A DNA stretch of 18,914 bases from positions 1 through 18,914 of the forward strand of contig JAQBZT010000016.1 of the NCBI GenBank assembly GCA_027622355.1. The letters run 5' to 3'. Under the pieces are notes generated by a model. It saw nothing but the letters and a program-made list of their open reading frames with translations, did no database searches and was not told the origin of the DNA. Shown piece by piece: positions 8,324 through 14,011 of this stretch. Both the position numbers and the translations under genes were made by a program. The first letter of the stretch is position 1. The number at the start of each line of letters is the position of its first letter. Source of the DNA: a bacterium. Its GTDB lineage: Bacteria; UBA8248.

Positions 8324-9043
8324 ATGAAAATGATCGACTTGAGCATGGAGATTTACAGGGGAATGCCGATCTACCCGGATCTGCCGGGTCCGAGCCTGGC
8401 CGTGGACGAGGATTGGGACACGGTGGCGCGGCGGACCGGCTCGATCAACTACGGGGCCCCCATCGTGACGAATCACTGCGTTATTTTCATGAGCGATCAC
8501 ACCGGGACGCACATCGACTCGCCCTGGCACAACAACCCCGAGGGGTTCGCCACCGAGCGGATCCCGCTGGAGTGGACCTTCTCGGATGGCGTGGTGCTTG
8601 ATTTCACCGGCAAGGAAAGCGGCTACGAGATCATGGCGGCGGACATCGAGGCCGCCCTCAAGAAGATCGGCTATGCCCTCAAGCCCCTCGACATCGTCCT
8701 GATCCGCACCGATGCGAGCCGCGGCTGGGAGACGAACGAGCACTACACCCGCGATCAGCCGGGCATGAGCGCCGAGGCGACCCACTACCTGATCGACAGC
8801 GGGGTGCGCGTGATGGGGATTGACGCCAGCGGCTGGGATGTCCCCATCTGGAAGATGCACGAGACGCGCCGCTACTGGGAGGCGCACCGTGTCATGCTGG
8901 AGAAGGATTACTGCCACATCGAGAACCTGATCAACCTCCACCTCATCCCCCGGCCCTTCGGCTTCAAGCTCTCGGTGATGCCGATCAAGTTCCGGGGGAT
9001 TTCCGGCTCGCCCATCCGCGCCGTGGCCATGATGGACGGTTAA
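8324..9043 (+). CDS. Cyclase-family metal-dependent hydrolase (kynurenine formamidase/isatin hydrolase-like)
   Basis: This soluble 239-residue protein belongs to the putative cyclase superfamily, whose members hydrolyse amides and lactams such as N-formylkynurenine and isatin with a divalent metal. The defining motif HTGTHIDSPWH supplies H59, H63, D65 and H69 as metal ligands and catalytic groups. The C-terminal IENLINL (199-205) matches the conserved glutamate-asparagine-leucine motif of the family. Other family features are DIVLIRTDAS (123-132) and a G-[IV]-D segment (165-167). AAGGAG at 8311-8316 lies 7 bases before the ATG. It follows the HyuAB gene by 30 bp and precedes the DUF1116 gene by 51 bp, so it is almost certainly co-expressed. 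A likely role is hydrolysis of the ring or of an N-acyl/N-carbamoyl bond in the operon's substrate; that step is inferred. Confidence 0.9.
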   Translation: MKMIDLSMEIYRGMPIYPDLPGPSLAVDEDWDTVARRTGSINYGAPIVTNHCVIFMSDHTGTHIDSPWHNNPEGFATERIPLEWTFSDGVVLDFTGKESGYEIMAADIEAALKKIGYALKPLDIVLIRTDASRGWETNEHYTRDQPGMSAEATHYLIDSGVRVMGIDASGWDVPIWKMHETRRYWEAHRVMLEKDYCHIENLINLHLIPRPFGFKLSVMPIKFRGISGSPIRAVAMMDG

Positions 9044-9094
9044 GCGCGTGAAGCCGGGGAGGGGTGGCCGGCTCCTCCCGGGAGGGACAAGGCA

Positions 9095-10375
9095 ATGAAG
9101 GACCTGATCGACCGGATGGGCGCCTGCGATGCGGCGAACGACGCGGCGCTCGCGCGCCTGCAGGCGGCGCGGCCCTTCTGGGTGGATGTGGGCGTTGCGG
9201 GAGAGGTGGTGCCCGGCCTGGGCGGGCGGATGATTCTGCACGCGGGCCCGCCGGTCGCCTGGGAGAAAATGTGCGGCCCGCTGCGGGGGGCGATCGTGGG
9301 CGCGTGCATTTTCGAGGGCTGGGCGAAGGGTGCCGCAGCGGCCGAGCGCCTCGCCGCGAGCGGGGAGATCGCCTTCGCGCCGAACCACCACCATTCGGCG
9401 GTGGGGCCGATGGCGGGGGTGATGTCGCCCTCGATGCCGGTCTTCATCCTGGAGAACCGGGCGCCGGCCGATCTCGGCGGCGGCGGGCGCGCCTTCTGCA
9501 CCATGAACGAGGGGCTGGGGAAGGTGCTCCGCTACGGCGCCTACGACGATGAGGTGCTGGGCCGCCTCCGCTGGATGCGCGATGAGCTGGCCCCCGCCAT
9601 GAAGGCGACGGTGGATTCCATGGGGGGGCTCGATCTCAAGAACATCATCGCCCGCGCCCTGCACATGGGCGATGAGCTGCACAACCGCAACGTGGCGGCG
9701 ACGGTCACGTTCGTCCAGGTGACGATCCCCCATCTGGTTCGCGGGGTCGGGGACGCGGAAGTGGCCAGCCGGGTGGCGGCGTTCATTGCCGGGAACGATC
9801 ATTTCTTCCTGAATTTCGGGATGCCCGCCGCGAAGGTCTCCCTCGAAGCGATGGCGGGGGTGGAGAACTGCTCGCTGGTCTATACCATGGCGCGCAACGG
9901 GACTGAGTTCGGCATCCGGGTGAGCGGGATGGCGGAGCGGTGGTTCACCGCCCCGGCCACGATCCCGATCGGGCTCTTCTTTCCGGGCTTCACGCAGGCG
10001 GATGCCAATCTCGACATCGGCGATTCGGCCATCATGGAGACCCTGGGGGTGGGCGGCTTTGCGATGGGCGCCGCGCCGGCCATCGTCCTGTTCGTGGGGG
10101 GCACGACCGGCGACGCGATCCGGGCGACGAACGAGATGTACGGGATCACCTGGGGGAGGAGCCAGGACTACACCCTCCCTTCGTTCGATTTCGCGGGCAC
10201 GCCCACGGCCATTGATATCCGCAAGGTCGTGGAGACGGGCATCTATCCGAACATCAACACGGGCATCGCCCATAAGGAGGCGGGGGTCGGACAGATCGGG
10301 GCGGGGATTCTCCGCGCGCCGGAGGCGCCTTTCCAGGATGCCCTGCGGGCGCTGGCCGAAAGGATGGGGGTCTAG
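9095..10375 (+). CDS. DUF1116 family protein (YlbE/AllG-like)
   Basis: This 426-residue soluble protein is recognised as DUF1116, the family of E. coli YlbE. Conserved-looking blocks are APNHHHSAVGPMAGVMSPSM (95-114), MNEGLGKVLRYGA (137-149) and ARALHMGDELHNRN (186-199), plus glycine-rich segments in the C-terminal third. E. coli YlbE (AllG) belongs to the oxamate carbamoyltransferase system of anaerobic allantoin use, together with FdrA (AllF), YlbF (AllH) and a carbamate kinase. None of those partners is in this window. The start has GGGAGGG about 8 bases upstream. Its place between a cyclic-amide hydrolase and an aldo/keto reductase suggests carbamoyl or ureide chemistry, or binding of a related intermediate. 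The family call is from memory of conserved blocks; the function here is unknown. Confidence 0.82.
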   Translation: MKDLIDRMGACDAANDAALARLQAARPFWVDVGVAGEVVPGLGGRMILHAGPPVAWEKMCGPLRGAIVGACIFEGWAKGAAAAERLAASGEIAFAPNHHHSAVGPMAGVMSPSMPVFILENRAPADLGGGGRAFCTMNEGLGKVLRYGAYDDEVLGRLRWMRDELAPAMKATVDSMGGLDLKNIIARALHMGDELHNRNVAATVTFVQVTIPHLVRGVGDAEVASRVAAFIAGNDHFFLNFGMPAAKVSLEAMAGVENCSLVYTMARNGTEFGIRVSGMAERWFTAPATIPIGLFFPGFTQADANLDIGDSAIMETLGVGGFAMGAAPAIVLFVGGTTGDAIRATNEMYGITWGRSQDYTLPSFDFAGTPTAIDIRKVVETGIYPNINTGIAHKEAGVGQIGAGILRAPEAPFQDALRALAERMGV

Positions 10376-10468
10376 TGCGCGGCGGGCGCTTCTCTCGCTC
10401 CGGGGCGGGGTTTGGGTATAAGATGCGCCGTCCCACATGATGCGGCGATGACCACAAGGAGCGCGGAT

Positions 10469-11590
10469 ATGCCCCATCCCGGCGGCGCAACCCCCGAGGG
10501 TACGGCTTCTTACCGGGAGGCCTTTTCCGGCAAGATTGATCCGGCCCATTTCCGGGAGCTGAACGGCCTCTGGATGTCCTCGGTGGGCATCGGGACCTAC
10601 CTCGGCGAGGCGGACGCGGCGACCGACGCCGCCTACCGCGATTCGGTCGCGGCGGCCGTCCGCAGCGGCATCAACGTCGTGGACACGGCCATCAACTACC
10701 GCTTCCAGCGCAGCGAGCGGAGCATCGCGGCGGCGCTCGATGGGCTGATCGCCGCGGGCGAGGCCCGGCGCGATCAGCTCATCCTCTCGACGAAGGGCGG
10801 TTTTATCCCCTTCGACGGCGCGGCCCCGGCCTCCCAGGAAGAGCTCATGGCCTACATGAACGAGACCTATTTCGGCCCGGGCCTTTGCGCCCCGGCCGAC
10901 ATCGCCGCCAACTGCCACTGCATGACCCCGGCTTACCTGCGCCACGAGCTGGAGCGGAGCCTCGCGAACCTGGGGGTGGAGAAGGTAGACATCTACTATC
11001 TCCACAACCCCGAGACGCAGTTGCAGGCGGTGGCCCGGCCAGTTTTTCTCGAGCGCCTGCGGACCGCCTTCGGGGAGTTCGAGCGGATGGTGGCGGAGGG
11101 GAAGATCGGCTGCTACGGGACGGCCACCTGGAACGGCTACCGCGCCCGGCCGGGCGCGGACGAGTATCTTTCCCTCGATGAGGTCTGGGCGGCCGCGGAG
11201 GCGGCGGGCGGGAAGGCTCACCACTTCCGCGTGGTGCAGCTCCCGATGAATCTGGGGATGACCGAGGCCTTCTCGCTGCCGAACCAGCGCTCGCGGGGCG
11301 AGGAGGTCAGTTTTCTCGCGGCGGCGGCGAGGCGGGGGCTCACGGTGATGGCGAGCGGGTCGATCCTCCAGGGGGCGGCGGCGCGAGGGCTCCCCCCGCT
11401 GCTCGGTGAGGTTTTCCCCGGCTTCCGGATGGACGCCCAGCGGGCGATCCAGTTCACCCGGAGCACGCCGGGCGTCGGGGTCGCCCTCGTCGGAATGCGG
11501 CAGCTCGGGCATGTGAAGGAAAACGCCGAGGTGGCGTGCCGGCCCCCCGTGGACTTTGATACTTTCATGAAACTGTTCCGGAGGGAGTAG
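10469..11590 (+). CDS. Aldo/keto reductase family protein
   Basis: This roughly 373-residue NAD(P)H-dependent oxidoreductase of the aldo/keto reductase superfamily has a TIM barrel and is soluble. The catalytic tetrad is visible: D72 and Y77 in VDTAINY, K109 in STKGG and H179 in YYLHNPE. SLANLGVEKVDIYYLHNPE (164-182) is a strong family signature. A stretch of about 35 residues after K109 (FIPFDGAA to CHCMTP) is longer than in compact members and may form a substrate loop. The frame opens upstream at 10412, but ATG 10469 is chosen because AAGGAG (10456-10461) lies 7 bases before it. A TATAAG at 10417-10422 in the 93-bp gap could give an extra internal promoter. It is the last gene before the terminator at 11600-11628. 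It probably reduces or oxidises a carbonyl made by the pathway. Confidence 0.92.
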   Translation: MPHPGGATPEGTASYREAFSGKIDPAHFRELNGLWMSSVGIGTYLGEADAATDAAYRDSVAAAVRSGINVVDTAINYRFQRSERSIAAALDGLIAAGEARRDQLILSTKGGFIPFDGAAPASQEELMAYMNETYFGPGLCAPADIAANCHCMTPAYLRHELERSLANLGVEKVDIYYLHNPETQLQAVARPVFLERLRTAFGEFERMVAEGKIGCYGTATWNGYRARPGADEYLSLDEVWAAAEAAGGKAHHFRVVQLPMNLGMTEAFSLPNQRSRGEEVSFLAAAARRGLTVMASGSILQGAAARGLPPLLGEVFPGFRMDAQRAIQFTRSTPGVGVALVGMRQLGHVKENAEVACRPPVDFDTFMKLFRRE

Positions 11591-11599
11591 TGATGGTTC

Positions 11600-11628
11600 C
11601 GGCGCCTGCGGGCGCCGCCGTTTTTTTT
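11600..11628 (+). terminator. Intrinsic terminator after the aldo/keto reductase gene
   Basis: CGGCGCC (11600-11606) pairs with GGCGCCG (11611-11617) across a TGCG loop, three bases before a run of eight T residues (11621-11628). An alternative stem, CGGCG with CGCCG (11616-11620), abuts the T-run directly. It begins 10 bases after the reductase stop and ends only 22 bases before the next start codon. Confidence 0.78.
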
Positions 11629-11650
11629 CAATACGCAAAGGAGAGTCTTG

Positions 11651-12925
11651 ATGTCGCGTCCCTACTATCATCCCAATCCCATCCGGGGCGGGGGTCCCGA
11701 GCAGTACATCGGCGTTGACTATCCGCTGACCGAGCCCCGGAAAGAAGAGAAAAGAAACGTGCGCCTGGTCGCCCACTCGGATCTGAACGGCTGGGGCGAC
11801 GCCTTCCAGATCCAGGTGGGCGGCGGGCTCTGCTACGTGGCGGCCTCGGGGGTGAACGGCCATGACGGGATGACGATTCTGGACGTGAAGGACCCGTCCA
11901 AGCCGAAGATCGTCAACCAGATTGTGGACTCGCCCGCGGCGCGGACCCACAAGGTGCTGCGGATCAACGAGGAGGTGCTGCTCACGAACAGCGAGCTGCG
12001 CCCCAAACTGCGCGCTCAGTACCCCGATGTGATCGGCGGGCTGCGCATCTTCGATAACCGCGATCCGGTTCATCCGAAATTTGTCAACTACATCGAGACG
12101 GACGGCTTCGGCATCCACCGGCCGATCTACGACCGCAAGCGCAATCTTCTCTACAGCTCGGGCTTCAAGGACGGTTTCACGGGCAAGGTTCTCCTCGTGC
12201 ACGACATGAAAGACCCGTGGGCGCCCGATTTGATCGGCGTCGGCTGGGTGGAGGGCCAGAAGGAAGGAGAGGCGCCCTCCTGGGACCCGGAGATCGTGGG
12301 GGACGGCGCCTGGCTGCACGAGGGCAACCCCTTCGGAAATTATGTGACCTGCGGCTACTGGGACGCGGGCATCTGCATGTTCGACCTGACGAACCCCTCG
12401 GATCCCCGGTTCATGTGGCGGCAGAACCCCCACGAGAGCCACGGCTGGCCGGGCTGCTACCACAGCTTCCTGGTGCCGGATGGCTCGGAGTTCGGCATCG
12501 TCACCCACGAGACGACGACGGTGAACTGCGATCACCCGCCCGCCTTCGTCACCTTCTATGACTTGCGGAACATCCATGCGCCGCTTCCGGTGAGCACGTT
12601 TATGCCCTACGAGATCGATCCCTACGAGATGCGCCCGCTCGATGACAAATGGAACAAGACCGGCTCCCGCTACGGCGCCCACAACATCTGGCTCGACATG
12701 ACGAAGGACGATCTGATGTACATCTGCTGGTTCAACGCGGGGCTGCGGATCGTGGACTGGTCGAATCCCTTCTCCCCGAAGGAGGTGGGCTACTACATCC
12801 CGGCGGGCGATAAAGAGCGCTTCTGCCCGCAGAGCAACGATGTGCAGGTGGACAAGGAGACGGGCCTGATCTACGTGGCCGACAGGTGGGGGCTCGGCCT
12901 GCACATTCTGGAATATACGGGGTAG
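11651..12925 (+). CDS. LVIVD-repeat beta-propeller protein
   Basis: This 424-residue protein is built of LVIVD-type repeats, each with an [IV]xD strand end followed by a DP/NP turn and a proline: GMTILDVKDPSKPK (73-86), GLRIFDNRDPVHPK (130-143), KVLLVHDMKDPWAP (179-192), GICMFDLTNPSDPR (240-253), FVTFYDLRNIHAPL (299-312), GLRIVDWSNPFSPK (364-377), and a final GLHILEYTG (416-424) that may close the ring. There is no signal peptide or membrane helix, so it is probably cytoplasmic, unlike many exported LVIVD proteins. Histidines recur roughly once per blade (H42, H100, H156, H223, H271, H344), suggesting a metal or active site in the propeller channel. AAAGGAG (11637-11643) lies 7 bases before the ATG; a TTG just upstream is not needed. 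It follows the terminator by 22 bp and precedes the DoxX-like gene. Biochemical role unknown. Confidence 0.9.
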   Translation: MSRPYYHPNPIRGGGPEQYIGVDYPLTEPRKEEKRNVRLVAHSDLNGWGDAFQIQVGGGLCYVAASGVNGHDGMTILDVKDPSKPKIVNQIVDSPAARTHKVLRINEEVLLTNSELRPKLRAQYPDVIGGLRIFDNRDPVHPKFVNYIETDGFGIHRPIYDRKRNLLYSSGFKDGFTGKVLLVHDMKDPWAPDLIGVGWVEGQKEGEAPSWDPEIVGDGAWLHEGNPFGNYVTCGYWDAGICMFDLTNPSDPRFMWRQNPHESHGWPGCYHSFLVPDGSEFGIVTHETTTVNCDHPPAFVTFYDLRNIHAPLPVSTFMPYEIDPYEMRPLDDKWNKTGSRYGAHNIWLDMTKDDLMYICWFNAGLRIVDWSNPFSPKEVGYYIPAGDKERFCPQSNDVQVDKETGLIYVADRWGLGLHILEYTG

Positions 12926-13006
12926 GGCAGGGGAGGGCTCGCCTTCTCCTCCCTGTGCCGTGCCGGCGCTTTTTCCGCAGGGCGCCGTTCATCTGGAGAG
13001 TTGTTC

Positions 13007-13465
13007 ATGGGCTGGGGGGCGCGAATCGAAAAAATCGACGGTTGGATCTCCGGCGAAATGGACAGGAACGGAATCCTCTTTCTCCGGCTTTCCCTCGCCG
13101 TCATCTTTATCTGGTTCGGCGCCCTCAAGCCCTTCGGGATGTCCCCGGCCGAGGAGCTGGTGAAGCGGACGGTCTACTGGGTGCCGCCCGAAATTTTCGT
13201 GCCGGTGCTGGGCTGGTGGGAGGTGGCGATCGGGGTCGGGCTCTTGTTCCGCCCGCTCCTTCGCGTTGCGCTCTTCCTGCTCTTCCTGCAGATGCCGGGG
13301 ACGATCCTGCCCCTCATCCTCTTGCCCGATGTGTGCTTCACCCGGTTTCCCTTCGGCTTGACGCTGGAGGGCCAGTACATCGTCAAAAATCTGATCCTGA
13401 TCAGCGCCGCCCTTGTGGTCGGCGGCACCGTCCGCGCGAAAACCTGCCGCGAAAAGCGGATGTAG
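13007..13465 (+). CDS. DoxX-like small integral membrane protein
   Basis: This 152-residue protein has four hydrophobic helices at about 23-41, 65-83, 84-106 and 124-141, the usual DoxX/DoxD-like size and topology. A short loop after helix 1 carries KPFGMSPAEELV, and helix 2 contains GWWEVAIGVGLLF, a pattern typical of DoxX-like proteins (a G-x-x-E motif with glycines). It would lie in the inner membrane, where relatives are linked to quinone- or thiol-dependent redox reactions. The ATG at 13007 follows GGAGAG (12995-13000) by 6 bases; a TTG at 13001 is in frame but worse placed. It lies 81 bp after the LVIVD gene on the same strand, probably in one transcript. The exact subfamily is not certain and no substrate can be given. 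Confidence 0.78.
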   Translation: MGWGARIEKIDGWISGEMDRNGILFLRLSLAVIFIWFGALKPFGMSPAEELVKRTVYWVPPEIFVPVLGWWEVAIGVGLLFRPLLRVALFLLFLQMPGTILPLILLPDVCFTRFPFGLTLEGQYIVKNLILISAALVVGGTVRAKTCREKRM

Positions 13466-13551
13466 AAAGCCACCCCGCCCAGAGGATCTTCGTCCTCCGC
13501 CCCGGATGGGCCCGGGGATCGCATTGGTGTAAATTACCGGAGTCCGCGCCC

Positions 13552-13637
13552 GCGGGGGTGGCGGAAGGGTATACGCTGCGGACTTAAAATCCGTTGGGTG
13601 GAAGCCCATGAGGGTTCGAATCCCTCCCCCCGCACCA
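13552..13637 (+). tRNA. tRNA-Leu, anticodon TAA
   Basis: An 86-base class II tRNA folds fully. The acceptor stem is GCGGGGG (13552-13558) with CCCCCGC (13627-13633), discriminator base A, and encoded CCA (13635-13637). The anticodon loop CTTAAAA gives anticodon TAA, which reads TTA and TTG. A long variable arm (GGGTGGAAGCCCA) is typical of tRNA-Leu. The T arm is GAGGG-TTCGAAT-CCCTC. It has the same orientation as the neighbouring genes. TAAATT around 13530-13535 could serve as its -10 box. Confidence 0.97.
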
Positions 13638-13691
13638 TTTTTCTGCGCGCCGCCTGCTTGCGCTTCGCGGCCGCGATCTTGCCGCTCCGGA

Positions 13692-13718
13692 TTTTTTTCT
13701 TTCTTTTTTTCTTTCTTT
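13692..13718 (+). repeat. T-rich homopyrimidine tract
   Basis: Twenty-seven consecutive pyrimidines, made of T runs broken by single C residues, lie 54 bases after the tRNA-Leu. They follow the weak pair GCGGC/GCCGC and the bases TCCGGA, and could act as a late terminator for the tRNA transcript or as a bent, easily melted segment. No purine interrupts it. Confidence 0.7.
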
Positions 13719-13963
13719 GATCGTTTTTTCCCGAAACTATCTGCGACCGGCGAAAGCGCAAAAACTGAAAGTTGCCCGGCTGAAACAAAGACAAAAGACT
13801 CCGGATAAACGCTATGAATCTACCAGTTCGTCAAAATCCAAAAATACTGAAATGCGGAAAATGGATTTTTGTCCTTTTCGAAAATGTTTTTATGGTTACG
13901 TATGCACATTTTTATTGGTGAAAGGGAAAAAGTCCGGTAACGTGCTTGTACGAGTTCAAAGAC

Positions 13964-13984
13964 AGATTACAGATTAAAGATTAG
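13964..13984 (+). repeat. Three tandem copies of AGATTAN
   Basis: AGATTAC, AGATTAA and AGATTAG are exactly consecutive, ending 27 bases before the kinase start codon. The six-base core is identical in all three copies. It may be a chance AT-rich duplication, part of a promoter, or a regulator site; no function is established. Confidence 0.65.
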
Positions 13985-14011
13985 TAACGCACATGGGAAA
14001 GAGAGCCGACG

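Larger units (their letters stand above)
13638..14011. other. AT-rich intergenic block between tRNA-Leu and the sensor kinase
   Basis: This 374-base stretch holds no convincing gene. Composition changes sharply: only 18 of the 60 bases at 13861-13920 are G or C. It contains a palindrome CGCGGCCGCG soon after the tRNA, a 27-base pure pyrimidine tract (13692-13718), an 8-bp inverted repeat AAAATCCA (13833-13840) with TGGATTTT (13862-13869), and a triple 7-base repeat just before the kinase gene. A frame running from a TTG at 13717 to 13977 has no ribosome binding site and a lysine-rich product without family features, so it is not called. The block probably includes the kinase promoter. Confidence 0.6.

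Noticed and set aside
4112..12904. A 2930-residue reading frame on the minus strand as a giant gene
   Set aside because: It is exactly codon-aligned antisense to five well-recognised genes, crosses their intergenic gaps and a terminator, and its product is low-complexity R/H/P/G-rich sequence with no family features.
13466..13551. A terminator after the DoxX-like gene
   Set aside because: GAGGA/TCCTC can form a small hairpin but no T-run follows it.
13534..13794. A minus-strand frame over the tRNA-Leu encoding a GEGFEPSW-like peptide
   Set aside because: This is the familiar false peptide produced by translating the reverse strand of a tRNA gene.
13717..13977. An 86-codon plus-strand frame in the AT-rich block
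   Set aside because: It starts at TTG without a ribosome binding site, its composition follows the AT-rich DNA, and the product shows no recognisable features.
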